A DNA stretch of 64,000 nt from Burkholderiales bacterium (GTDB lineage Bacteria > Pseudomonadota > Gammaproteobacteria > Burkholderiales > Burkholderiaceae_C), in the NCBI GenBank assembly GCA_016213325.1, contig JACRAY010000007.1:1-64000 (forward strand), in the 5' to 3' direction. Positions 27,207-35,700 of the stretch are shown in pieces. A program made the translations under genes and the position numbers. The number at the start of each line of letters is the position of its first letter. Position 1 is the stretch's first letter. The notes below the pieces were generated by a model. It did not search any database. It had not been told where the DNA came from and was given only the letters and a program-made list of their open reading frames with translations.

Positions 27207-28061
27207 TCAGCCTTTGCTGCGTTCGCGCGCCCGCTGGGTCACGGCGGCCAGCACCGCGCGCGCCACGCCCTGGATGGCATCGAAGCCTTCGTTCTTGCGA
27301 AACGAGGCCACGTCCATGAACTTCCTCTTGTTGATCTCGACCATGATGCTTTCCTGCCTGCCGTCGGGCTTGCCGTAGCGGCGATTCAGTTCACCGCCCG
27401 TGTACGGCGTGTTCACCGAGCAGCTGAACCCCTGCTGGCGAATCACCTCGGCGACGAACTCGATGAAGTCGGCGCTGCTGGAGGCGCCGCTCAGGTTGCC
27501 GAGGCAGAAGTCCAGCCGCTCCTTGCCGTAGTCCGCATGGGTCGGCGCGCCGACGGCCGACATGCAGTGGCAGCTCAGGTTGTAGTAGAAGCCGTACGCC
27601 GTGAGCATGCGGTCCATCTGCGACGCGAGCTCGCGGTGGTAGGGCCGGAAGTAGCGGTCGAGCCGGTGCTGGATTTCGGCCACCGTCAGCTTGCGCTCCT
27701 GCAGCGGCTCGCCGTAGCGCGACTTCGACTTCAGCAGGCCCAGCCCGGTCCTGGCGGAGGCCGGCTCCAGCGGCACCGGCCACTCGCCATCGATCATGTC
27801 CGGCGTCAGGTCCAGTTCGTGCCGGTTGGCGTCGATGTAGGTGTTGGGGAACAACGCCTGCACCATGGTGGCGCCGTACTTCGGCGAGTCCTTCCAGATC
27901 TCGTCGACGTACATCGACACGTTGTCGTGCAGCGCGGTGAAAGGCACCGGCGAGCGGAAGTCGATGGGGTAGCAGCGGCCGCTGCGCGACACGTCCACCA
28001 CCACCGGCACCGGTGCGACCTCGGGGTCGAAACGGTAGAAAACTTCGGGTTCAACGTACAT
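27207..28061 (-). CDS. N-formylglutamate amidohydrolase-family protein
   Basis: The 284-residue protein belongs to the HutG/FGase family: VVVDVSRSGRCYPIDFR, HDNVSMYVDEIW, FPNTYIDANRHELDL, YNLSCHCMSAVG and GFSCSVNTPYTGGELNRRYG. These enzymes are zinc-dependent hydrolases of N-acyl glutamate or similar amides. With a peptide-type importer and an oxidase beside it, it likely cleaves an N-acyl or amide bond of the imported compound; the substrate is inferred. It lies 15 bases after the ABC ATPase and two before the ALDH. Confidence 0.85.
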   Translation of the reverse strand: MYVEPEVFYRFDPEVAPVPVVVDVSRSGRCYPIDFRSPVPFTALHDNVSMYVDEIWKDSPKYGATMVQALFPNTYIDANRHELDLTPDMIDGEWPVPLEPASARTGLGLLKSKSRYGEPLQERKLTVAEIQHRLDRYFRPYHRELASQMDRMLTAYGFYYNLSCHCMSAVGAPTHADYGKERLDFCLGNLSGASSSADFIEFVAEVIRQQGFSCSVNTPYTGGELNRRYGKPDGRQESIMVEINKRKFMDVASFRKNEGFDAIQGVARAVLAAVTQRARERSKG

Positions 28062-28076
28062 GGGTCGGGTCCAGGT

Positions 28077-29906
28077 TCAGGCTGCTGCGTATTCGTCGGC
28101 GGCGCCGTTCGCCTTCTGCAAGGCCAGCAGGTCGGCCGCGGATCGGTGGCAGAACACCTCCACGCCGCCGTCGAGCTGGCGGCGCGGCGGGGTCTTGCTG
28201 TCGCACTGGCCGGCCACGCGCAGCGGGCAGCGGTCGAGGAAGCTGCACAGGCCCGTGCGCTGCGACGGTGCGGCCACGAGCGGCAGCGCCGCGCGCTGTG
28301 CCGAGCCCACTTCGTCCAGCCAGCCCGGGCGCAGCTCGGGCACCGAGGTGGCCAGCAAGTGGAAGTACGGGTGGCGCGCGGCGCGCGAGAACGCCGCTCG
28401 GCTCATCGCCTCGACCTTCTGGCCCGCATACAGCACGACGATGTCGTCGCAGACGGCGCGCACGGTGTTCAGGTCGTGGCTGATGAACATGTACGACACG
28501 CCCAGGTCCTTGCGCAGCTGCGCCAGCAGGTCCAGGATGGCCGCGCCCACCACGGTGTCGAGCGCCGACGTGACTTCGTCGCACAGGATCAGGTCGGGCT
28601 CGGCGGCCAGGGCGCGTGCGAGGTTCACACGCTGCTTCTGCCCGCCCGAAAGCCCGCCCGGCACACGCTTGGCGCACGACGCCGGCAGCTGCACCAGGTC
28701 CAGCAGCTGCTGGATGCGCTGCTCCAGCGCCGGCCCTTTCAGCCCGCGATACAGCTGCAGCGGCCGCGCCAGGATGTCGGCCACGGTGTGGGCCGGGTTG
28801 AGCGCCGTGTCGGCCATCTGGAACACGATCTGCACGCGGCGCAGCTCCTCGCGCGTGCGCTGTTCCACCAGCGCCGGCAGCGGCTTGCCGTCGAACACGA
28901 CCTGGCCCTGCGCGGGCGCGACGAGCCCCGCGACCACGCGCGCCAGCGTGGTCTTGCCCGAGCCCGACTCGCCGATCACGCCGATGGCCTGGCCGCGGAA
29001 CAGGCGCAGGCTCACGTCGTCGAGCACGGGCGAGGCCGGGCGGCCCTGGCTGTCGACGGGGCCGTAGCCGGCCAGCAGGTTGCGGATTTCCAGCAGCGGC
29101 TGCGCGCCTTCGGCCACTGCGTCGGTGGTGCGCGGCTTCGGGCTGGCGGCTGCGATCAGGCTCTTCGTATAGCCGTCCTGCGGCTGGCTGATGATCTGCG
29201 ATGTGGTGCCCACTTCGCGCTGCTCGCCGTCGCGCAGCACGAGGATGCGGTCGGCCATCTGCGCCACCACCGCAAGGTCGTGCGTCACGTACACCGCGGT
29301 CGTCTTGCGCTCCCGCACCACGCGCCGGAAGGCGTGCAGCACCTCGATCTGCGTCGTGACGTCGAGCGCCGTGGTCGGCTCGTCGAGGATCACGAGGTCG
29401 GGGTCGCTGATCAGCGCCATGGCGGCCATCAGCCGTTGCAGCTGGCCGCCCGACACCTGGTGCGGGTAGCGCTGCCCGATGGTGTCGGGCGACGGCAAGG
29501 CCAGTTCGCGGAACAGCGTCACCGCCTTCTGCTCGGCCTCGGCACGCGGCATCAGCGAGTGGATGCGCGCCGTCTCCACCACCTGGTCCATGATCGTGCG
29601 CGACGGGTTGAACGATGCCGCGGCACTCTGCGCGATGTACGACACGCGCCGGCCGCGCAATTCGCGCCGCCCGGCTTCGGAGAGCCCCAGTACCTCGGTG
29701 TCGCCGATGCGCACGATGCCGCCCGCGATGCGGCAGCCGCGCCTGGCATAGCCCATGAGCGACAGCGCGATGGTGGTCTTGCCCGAGCCGGATTCGCCGA
29801 TGAGCGCCAGCACCTCGCCGGGCTCTATGCGGAACGACACGTCCTTGACGATGGTGTTGTCGCCCGCCACCACGCGCAGGTTGTCGACGATGACGGTGGC
29901 GCCCAT
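28077..29906 (-). CDS. Dipeptide/oligopeptide-type ABC transporter, fused double ATPase (DppD-DppF)
   Basis: The 609-residue protein carries two ATP-binding domains in one chain. Domain 1 has Walker A GESGSGKTT at residues 38-46, signature VSGGQLQR and Walker B LVILDEPTTALD. Domain 2 starts near residue 290 with Walker A GESGSGKTT, signature LSGGQKQR and LILCDEVTSALD. The C-terminal cysteine-bearing tail (CSFLDRCPLRVAGQC) is the oligopeptide-type extension. The start ATG shares one base with the permease stop (TGATG). It powers uptake through the two permeases upstream. Confidence 0.93.
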   Translation of the reverse strand: MGATVIVDNLRVVAGDNTIVKDVSFRIEPGEVLALIGESGSGKTTIALSLMGYARRGCRIAGGIVRIGDTEVLGLSEAGRRELRGRRVSYIAQSAAASFNPSRTIMDQVVETARIHSLMPRAEAEQKAVTLFRELALPSPDTIGQRYPHQVSGGQLQRLMAAMALISDPDLVILDEPTTALDVTTQIEVLHAFRRVVRERKTTAVYVTHDLAVVAQMADRILVLRDGEQREVGTTSQIISQPQDGYTKSLIAAASPKPRTTDAVAEGAQPLLEIRNLLAGYGPVDSQGRPASPVLDDVSLRLFRGQAIGVIGESGSGKTTLARVVAGLVAPAQGQVVFDGKPLPALVEQRTREELRRVQIVFQMADTALNPAHTVADILARPLQLYRGLKGPALEQRIQQLLDLVQLPASCAKRVPGGLSGGQKQRVNLARALAAEPDLILCDEVTSALDTVVGAAILDLLAQLRKDLGVSYMFISHDLNTVRAVCDDIVVLYAGQKVEAMSRAAFSRAARHPYFHLLATSVPELRPGWLDEVGSAQRAALPLVAAPSQRTGLCSFLDRCPLRVAGQCDSKTPPRRQLDGGVEVFCHRSAADLLALQKANGAADEYAAA

Positions 29907-30772
29907 CAGTGGGTCTCCCGGTCGGACCCGGTGGCACCGGGCAGGTTGTCGATGACGAGGTTCACCGCGATGGTGAGGAAGGCGATGGCCAGCGCGGGCG
30001 CGACCACCGAAACCCCACCCACCGGCAATGCGCCGAGGTTCTCGCGCACCAGCGAACCCCAGTCGGCCATGGGCGGCTGCACGCCGAGTCCCAGAAAGCT
30101 CAGGCTGGCCAGCAGGCGCAGGGTGTAGACGAAGCGCAGGCCCATGTCGGCCAGCAGCGGCCCCAGGATGTTGGGCAGGATCTCGCGCCGCATGATGTAG
30201 GCGCGCCCTTCGCCGCGCGCCTTGGCCACCACGATGTAGTCCATCGCGTTGATGTTGACGGCGAGCGAGCGGATGATGCGGTAGCAGCCGGGCGTGTACA
30301 CGACCGCCGCGACGCCGATCAGCAGCGGGATGCTGGAACCGAAGCCGGCGATGATCACCAGCGCGAGCATCTTGCTGGGAATGGAGACCACGGTGTCCAG
30401 CGTGCGGCTCAGCACCGCGTCGAGCCAGCCGCCGGCAACTGCGGCCAGCAAACCGAGCATGGCGCCGGCACTGCAGGCGAGCAGCGTGGCCACCAGCGCG
30501 ACCCCGATGGTGTAGGGCGTGCCGGCCACGATGCGCGTGAGCATGTCGCGCCCCAGGTAGTCGGTGCCCAGCCAGTGCTCGGCGCTCAGCCCCAAGAAGA
30601 TGCCGTCCATCTCGCCCATGGCATGCGTTTGCAGCCAGGGGGCGAAGAGGCCGACGAGGGCGAAGAACGTGAGCAGCGCCAGCCCGACCTTGCCCGAGCG
30701 CGACCAGTTGGCGAGCCAGCCGCGCTTCTTGGCGGCGGCTCCCACGGGGGGAATGAAGGCAGCCGTGCTCAT
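29906..30772 (-). CDS. ABC transporter permease (DppC/OppC family)
   Basis: The 288-residue inner-membrane permease has about six hydrophobic segments, the N-terminal GLALLTFFALVGLFAPWLQTHAM, the family sequence LGTDYLGRDMLTRIVAGTPYT and the ATPase-contact loop AKARGEGRAYIMRREILPNILGPLL. LASLSFLGLGVQPPMADWG is also typical of DppC. It overlaps the DppB-like gene by four bases (ATGA) and the ATPase by one. Confidence 0.92.
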   Translation of the reverse strand: MSTAAFIPPVGAAAKKRGWLANWSRSGKVGLALLTFFALVGLFAPWLQTHAMGEMDGIFLGLSAEHWLGTDYLGRDMLTRIVAGTPYTIGVALVATLLACSAGAMLGLLAAVAGGWLDAVLSRTLDTVVSIPSKMLALVIIAGFGSSIPLLIGVAAVVYTPGCYRIIRSLAVNINAMDYIVVAKARGEGRAYIMRREILPNILGPLLADMGLRFVYTLRLLASLSFLGLGVQPPMADWGSLVRENLGALPVGGVSVVAPALAIAFLTIAVNLVIDNLPGATGSDRETH

Positions 30773-31725
30773 TGGTGACGCAGCCTCGGGTTGGCGACGA
30801 TGCCGCAGATGTCGGCGATGGTCACGAGGAACAGGTAGGCGGCACAGAAGATCATGGCGCAGGCCTGGACGAGCGGCATGTCGCGCTGGGTGACTGCGTC
30901 GACCATCAGCTTGGCGATGCCGGGGTAGTTGAAGATGACTTCGATGATGATCACGCCGCCCAGCAGGTACGACAGGCTCAGTGCCACGGCGTTGGCGATG
31001 GGCCCCACCGCATTGGGCAGCGCATGGGCCAGCACCGTGCGCGCCGGCGACGCACCCTTCAGCCGCACCATCTCGATGTAGGCGGCGCCCAGCTGGTCGA
31101 TCAGCGCGGCGCGCGTCATGCGCAGCATCTGCGCGATGATCACGCTGCCGAGGCTGAGCACCGGCATCGCGAACGAACGCATCATCTGCCCGGGCGAGGA
31201 CGTGTCGACCGAGTAGGCCAGCGCAGGCAGCCAGTTGAGCTGGACGGCGAACACCAGCACTGCCAGTGTCGCCACCAGGAACTCGGGCACCGACACGACC
31301 GCCACCGACGTCATGCTGGTCACGCGGTCGAACGTCGAGCCGCGCCACAGCGCGCAGAGAATGCCCAGCAGCAGGGCGACCGGCACGGCAAAGGCCGCCG
31401 TGATGCCGGCCAGCAGCAGCGAGGCCGGCAGGCGGCTGCCGATCATCTCGCCCACCGAGCCGCCGGTGACGGGGGAGATGCCGGGATTGCCGCGCAGGAT
31501 GCCCCACAGCCAGTCGACGTAGCGCTCGGGCGCCGAGCGGTCCAGCCCCAAGTCCTTGCGCAGCGCGTCGACCTGCTCGGGCGTGGCATCCTGCCCGAGC
31601 TTTTCCTGCGCTGCGTCGCCGGGCAGCACCGCCGTGATGGCGAACACCACGATAGACACCGCCAGCAGCGACAGCAGCCCGACCGCGATGCGGTTGGCAA
31701 TCAGCCGCAGGATGGCCTTGTTCAT
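30769..31725 (-). CDS. ABC transporter permease (DppB/OppB family)
   Basis: The 318-residue inner-membrane permease begins RLIANRIAVGLLSLLAVSIVVFAITAVLPGDAA, the DppB-type first segment, followed by LGLDRSAPERYVDWLWGILRGNPGIS. The ATPase-contact loop is AAYIEMVRLKGASPARTVLAHALPNAVGPI, with GGVIIIEVIFNYPGIAKLMVDAV near the end. It overlaps the binding-protein gene and the DppC gene, four bases each. Confidence 0.92.
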   Translation of the reverse strand: MNKAILRLIANRIAVGLLSLLAVSIVVFAITAVLPGDAAQEKLGQDATPEQVDALRKDLGLDRSAPERYVDWLWGILRGNPGISPVTGGSVGEMIGSRLPASLLLAGITAAFAVPVALLLGILCALWRGSTFDRVTSMTSVAVVSVPEFLVATLAVLVFAVQLNWLPALAYSVDTSSPGQMMRSFAMPVLSLGSVIIAQMLRMTRAALIDQLGAAYIEMVRLKGASPARTVLAHALPNAVGPIANAVALSLSYLLGGVIIIEVIFNYPGIAKLMVDAVTQRDMPLVQACAMIFCAAYLFLVTIADICGIVANPRLRHQ

Positions 31726-33341
31726 GCGTCCAGCCAGACGTGCTCGGCGAACGTGTACCCCATCATCCCCCCCAGCGGGATCGGCGACAGCCCCTTCAGG
31801 CGCTTGGTGTGGCCGTCGATGTTCGACATGAAGAACGGGATGCCGATGCCGCTGGACTCGTGGATCATCACCTGCATGTCGGCGTACATCTGCGCGCGCC
31901 TCGCGGTGTCGGGCTCGCCGCGCGCGGCGATGAGCAGCTGGTCGAACTTCGGGTTCTTCCACGCCGACTCGTTCCAGGGTGCGTCCGACTTGAAGAACGA
32001 GGTGAGCAGCACGTCGGCGCTGGGCCGCGGGTTGATCGCGCCGAAACCCACCGGATGCTTCATCCAGTGCTGCGACCAGTAGCCGTCGGCCGGCATGCGG
32101 CGCACGTCCAGGTTCATGCCGATCTGCTTGGCGGCGTACTGCAGCACCAGGCCCATCTCGACCGAGTTGGTCGCGGCGGGCGACACCACCACCGGGATCG
32201 GCGTGCTGCCGACGCCGGACTTGGCGAAGTGGAACTTCGCCCGGTCGGAGTCGTAGGGCCGCTGCTTCAGGCCCTTGAAGTAGAAGCGGTTGCTCGGGTC
32301 GATCGGCTGGTCGTTGGCGACCACGCCGCGCCCGATCAGGATCGACTTGACCATCTGCTCGCGGTTGAACAGGCTCTTCAGCGCCATGACGAAGTCGGGG
32401 TTGTTGCCGGGCGACTGGTCCAGGCGCACCACGAGGTCCGTGTACGTACCCGCCTTGGTCTCGAAGATGCTGTGCTTGCCCGTGGCCATGATGCGGTCGA
32501 TCGAGCGCGGGTTGACCGAGCCGATCAGGTCCAGCTCGCCGGCCAGCAGCGCGTTGATGCGCGCCGACTCGTCGCCGATGCCCACGTACTCGATCTCGTC
32601 GACGTAGGGACGGTTGTTCTTCCAATAGCTCTCGTTGCGCACCGCGATCGAGCGCACGCCCGGCTTGAACTCCTTGACCTTGTAGGGGCCCGTGCCGATG
32701 CCGGCATTGAAGTCCGTGGTGCCGTCCTTGACGATGTGGAAGTGGTAGGTGCCCAGCACCACCGGCAGGTCGGCATTGGGCGACGACAGGCGCATCGTCA
32801 CTTCGTTCGGGCCGGTCGCGGTGATTTCCTCGACTTGCTCCGCCAGCACCTTCGCACGCGAGCCGGTGGCGGCGACCTTGTGCCGCATGATCGAGAAGAT
32901 CACGTCCTGCGGCGTCAGCGGCTTGCCGTCGTGGAAGGTCACGCCCTTGCGCAGCTTGAACACCCAGGTCTTCGCGTCCTTGGTGGTGAACTCCTCGGCC
33001 AGCGACGGCTGCGGCGTGAGGCTGCCGTCCAGGTACGTGAGCCCGTTGTAGAACATGAAGCCGCGGATGTAGTCCGTGTGGTTGGACTGCTTGGCCGGGT
33101 CGAGCGTGTCGCTGACCGCGGCGGTGGCGCCGGCCACCTTGATCCTGCCGCCCTTGCGGGGCGTCTGCGCGTGGGCCTGCGCCGCCACCGAGGCGATGCC
33201 GCCGGCCAGCGCAGCCTGCATGCCACCCGCCGCCAGCATGGCCAGCACGTCGCGCCGGCTGGCGCCTCGCTGCAGCGCGCCGAGGATGCGCGCGCTCTCG
33301 TTGGGGCCGATCAGGTTGTCGAGCTCTCTGCGTTCAGTCAT
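31722..33341 (-). CDS. ABC transporter substrate-binding protein (peptide/opine type, SBP_bac_5)
   Basis: The 539-residue periplasmic protein has a long N-terminal region with GASRRDVLAMLAAGGMQAALAGG, a twin-arginine (Tat) signal, cut near AQAHAQ. The family-5 fold is shown by SDTLDPAKQSNHTDYIRGFMFYNGL, WVFKLRKGVTFHDGKPLTPQDVIFS and GTGPYKVKEFKPG. It delivers a dipeptide-like ligand to the permeases. GGAGA lies about seven bases before the ATG. A FAD oxidase gene ends only 39 bases upstream on the same strand, so that gene probably leads the operon. Confidence 0.92.
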   Translation of the reverse strand: MTERRELDNLIGPNESARILGALQRGASRRDVLAMLAAGGMQAALAGGIASVAAQAHAQTPRKGGRIKVAGATAAVSDTLDPAKQSNHTDYIRGFMFYNGLTYLDGSLTPQPSLAEEFTTKDAKTWVFKLRKGVTFHDGKPLTPQDVIFSIMRHKVAATGSRAKVLAEQVEEITATGPNEVTMRLSSPNADLPVVLGTYHFHIVKDGTTDFNAGIGTGPYKVKEFKPGVRSIAVRNESYWKNNRPYVDEIEYVGIGDESARINALLAGELDLIGSVNPRSIDRIMATGKHSIFETKAGTYTDLVVRLDQSPGNNPDFVMALKSLFNREQMVKSILIGRGVVANDQPIDPSNRFYFKGLKQRPYDSDRAKFHFAKSGVGSTPIPVVVSPAATNSVEMGLVLQYAAKQIGMNLDVRRMPADGYWSQHWMKHPVGFGAINPRPSADVLLTSFFKSDAPWNESAWKNPKFDQLLIAARGEPDTARRAQMYADMQVMIHESSGIGIPFFMSNIDGHTKRLKGLSPIPLGGMMGYTFAEHVWLDA

Positions 33342-33380
33342 GTCAGTCTCTCCAGAAAGTGGGCACGGGTTTCGGGGGGA

Positions 33381-34664
33381 TCAGGCCAGCTTGTCCTTCA
33401 GCCGGTAATAGATGCCTACGGCAGGCAGGAACCACGGCGGGCCGAAGTGCCCGGGGATTGCCTGCCAGCGGTTGTTGCGCCAGGGGTTGGCGGCGGCGTC
33501 GCCGGCCATCACGCGGGCCATGCATTCGCCCATGTGCACCGACATCTGCGTGCCGTGGCCGCTGTAGCCCATGGAATAAAACAGCCCGTCCTTCTCGCCG
33601 GCGTGCGGCAGGCGGTCCCAGGTCATGTCGACCTCGCCACCCCAGCAGTACGCTATCGGCGTGCCGGCGAGCTGCGGAAAGATCTCGTCGAGCTGGCGCT
33701 TCAGGATCGCGCCGCTGCGCGCATCGGAGCGCGGGTTGGACAGCGCGAAGCGCGCGCGGCCGCCCCACACCAGCCGGTGGTCGGGCGTCAGCCGGAAGTA
33801 ATTGTGCAGCGTCGAGGTGGTGGTGTAGGTGCGGCGTTGCTTCAGCACGCTTTCGGCGAATTCCTGGCCCAGCGGCTCCGTGACGATGATGAAGCTGCCG
33901 ATGGGCACGATGCGCCGGCGCCAGAACAGGAAGCTCGACCAGTTGCCGTAGCGCGTGGCCCCGGTGGCCAGCAGCACCTGCGAAGCTTCGACGGTGCCCT
34001 TGGCCGTGTGCAGGCGATACGTGCTGCCGCGCACGCGCTCGAGGCGCTCGACGGCCGTGAAGTCGTGGATGCGCGCGCCGTGGCGCGTCGCCGCTTCCGC
34101 CAGCCCGCGGCCGAAACGGCCCATGTGCATCTGGCCACTCTTCCTGTAGAGCAGGCCGCCGAAGAAGCGGTCGGTGCCCACCTCGTCCCGGATGCGGCCG
34201 GGAGCGACCAGCTCCACATGCGGGTCAGCCTCGCGCTTGAGCTGATCGAAGTTGCGCGCCAGCACTTCGTAGTGATCGGGGCGCGAGGCCAGCTTCAGCT
34301 TGCCGCGGCGTTCGAAGTTGCAGTCGATGGCTTCGTCGCCGATCACGCGCTCGACCGTGTCCACGGCGGCGTCATACGCGCGGTACCAGGCGGCGGCCTG
34401 CTCCTTGCCGACGCGCTCGGCGAGCTGCGGGTAATCGACCGCCAGCCCATTGTTGACGTGGCCGCCGTTGCGCCCGGAACCTTCTGCCGCGACGGCCCGC
34501 GCTTCCAGCACCACGACGGAGGCGCCCTTGCGCGCCATGGTGCGCGCCGCGGACAGCCCCGTGAAGCCGCCGCCGACGACAACCACGTCCGCCTTGGCGG
34601 GCAACGCATCGCGGCATCCTTCGAACGGTGCGGCGGTGTCGGTCCAGAACGATTCGAGCTTCAT
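33381..34664 (-). CDS. FAD-dependent amine oxidoreductase (PuuB/OrdL-like)
   Basis: The 427-residue DAO-family protein starts with MKLESFWTDTA, then ADVVVVGGGFTGLSAARTMARKGASVVVLEA and AAEGSGRNGGHVNNG. The RNGGHVN element and the C-terminal WGGEVDMTWDRLPHAGEKDGLFYSMGYSGHGTQMSVHMGE match gamma-glutamylputrescine oxidase-type enzymes. It would oxidise a secondary or acylated amine to an imine or aldehyde. An ATG at 34694 is an alternative start. It is probably the first gene of the eleven-gene operon, divergent from the HAD-aminotransferase pair. Confidence 0.88.
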   Translation of the reverse strand: MKLESFWTDTAAPFEGCRDALPAKADVVVVGGGFTGLSAARTMARKGASVVVLEARAVAAEGSGRNGGHVNNGLAVDYPQLAERVGKEQAAAWYRAYDAAVDTVERVIGDEAIDCNFERRGKLKLASRPDHYEVLARNFDQLKREADPHVELVAPGRIRDEVGTDRFFGGLLYRKSGQMHMGRFGRGLAEAATRHGARIHDFTAVERLERVRGSTYRLHTAKGTVEASQVLLATGATRYGNWSSFLFWRRRIVPIGSFIIVTEPLGQEFAESVLKQRRTYTTTSTLHNYFRLTPDHRLVWGGRARFALSNPRSDARSGAILKRQLDEIFPQLAGTPIAYCWGGEVDMTWDRLPHAGEKDGLFYSMGYSGHGTQMSVHMGECMARVMAGDAAANPWRNNRWQAIPGHFGPPWFLPAVGIYYRLKDKLA

Positions 34665-34694
34665 GATGTTGGGATTGGAGCACCGCGCCGTCAT

Positions 34695-34998
34695 CGGATT
34701 GTCTCGATCACGCGAAGCCGGTTGGCAATTGCTGCGGTTTTGCAAACGCGTGGCGGCATGGAATGCGGCAGGTCCGCGAAACACAGGGAAAACCAGAAAG
34801 GGATGCGCCGTTGCGTCATGGGGCGCGAAGTTAATCCTGCGTGCTACACGCCGATTGGATGGATTTGTCGTCCAGCACTTGATGCTGTTGGCGGCACAAC
34901 AACACCATGGAATGCGGCGGCGAGCCACCTCGTCGGCTGCCTGTGCGCTGCCGGGGGACCTAAGCTTTGCCTGCATCGACCACAGCAAGGCAAAACCC
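34695..34998. other. 304-base divergent intergenic region with a 13-base direct repeat
   Basis: No coding frame is convincing here. CATGGAATGCGGC occurs twice in the same orientation, at 34757-34769 and 34906-34918, 149 bases apart. The region must hold the promoters of the minus-strand oxidase/ABC operon and the plus-strand HAD-aminotransferase pair. No clear sigma-70 boxes or regulator gene were found beside it. Confidence 0.4.
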
Positions 34999-35700
34999 AT
35001 GTCCCTCCTGCAATTCAAGGCCCTCACGTTCGACGTGGTGGGCACCCTCATCGACTTCGAGCGCGGCATGCTCGACTACCTGCATCGCGCAGCGCCCGGC
35101 GCACCCGTGTCCGACGAGGAGTTCCTGGTGGCCTATCGCACCGAACGCGCCTCGCCCGACGCCATCTTCTACCCGGACGACCTGGAACGCGTGTGGCGCG
35201 CCCTGGCGCCCAAGCTCGGCCTGCCCGACTCCGGGGCGGCTGCCGCCGGCTTTCGCCAGTCGGTCGCGCAGTGGCCGGCCTTCGCCGATTCGGTGCAGGC
35301 ACTGAAGCGCCTGAAGAAGCGCTTCAAGCTGGTGGCCACCACCAATACGCAGCGCTGGGCGGTGGGCAACTTCGAGCGCACGCTGGAAATGCCGTTCGAC
35401 TGGACCGTGACGAGCGACGATACCGGCTGCGAGAAGCCCGACCCCAGGTACTTCCGGTGGTTCAAGGACATGCTCGCGCAGCACGGCATCTCGCAAGCGG
35501 AGAACCTGCACGTGGCGCAGAGCCAGTACCACGACATCGGCATCGCGAAGTCGCTGGGTTGGAAGACCTGCTGGATCGAGCGGCGCGCGGGCCAGAAGGG
35601 CTTCGGCGGCACGCTGGCGGTGAAGGAAATCGCCACGCCCGACTGGCACTTCACGTCGCTTTCGCAACTGGCTGACGCGGTGGAGGCGCAGGCGCAATGA
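34999..35700 (+). CDS. HAD-superfamily hydrolase (haloacid dehalogenase type II-like)
   Basis: The 233-residue protein has HAD motif I FDVVGTLIDF (nucleophile Asp; the second Asp of phosphatases is absent, as in dehalogenase-like members), motif II VATTNTQ, the conserved Lys in CEKPDPRYF and a motif III region VAQSQYHDIGIAKSLG. AAGG precedes the ATG. The stop overlaps the aminotransferase start as ATGA. A second HAD protein of the same type lies at 39388-40056, so the island holds two paralogues. The substrate is unknown. Confidence 0.85.
   Translation: MSLLQFKALTFDVVGTLIDFERGMLDYLHRAAPGAPVSDEEFLVAYRTERASPDAIFYPDDLERVWRALAPKLGLPDSGAAAAGFRQSVAQWPAFADSVQALKRLKKRFKLVATTNTQRWAVGNFERTLEMPFDWTVTSDDTGCEKPDPRYFRWFKDMLAQHGISQAENLHVAQSQYHDIGIAKSLGWKTCWIERRAGQKGFGGTLAVKEIATPDWHFTSLSQLADAVEAQAQ

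Noticed and set aside
27537..30128. An 863-codon open frame on the plus strand
   Set aside because: It is antisense to the amidohydrolase and the double ATPase with their Walker motifs. Its own translation has no domain.
31740..35675. A 1311-codon open frame on the plus strand
   Set aside because: It is antisense to the binding-protein and FAD-oxidase genes, both of which have clear domains. The translation is Arg/His/Val-rich with no known motif, an effect of high-GC third positions.
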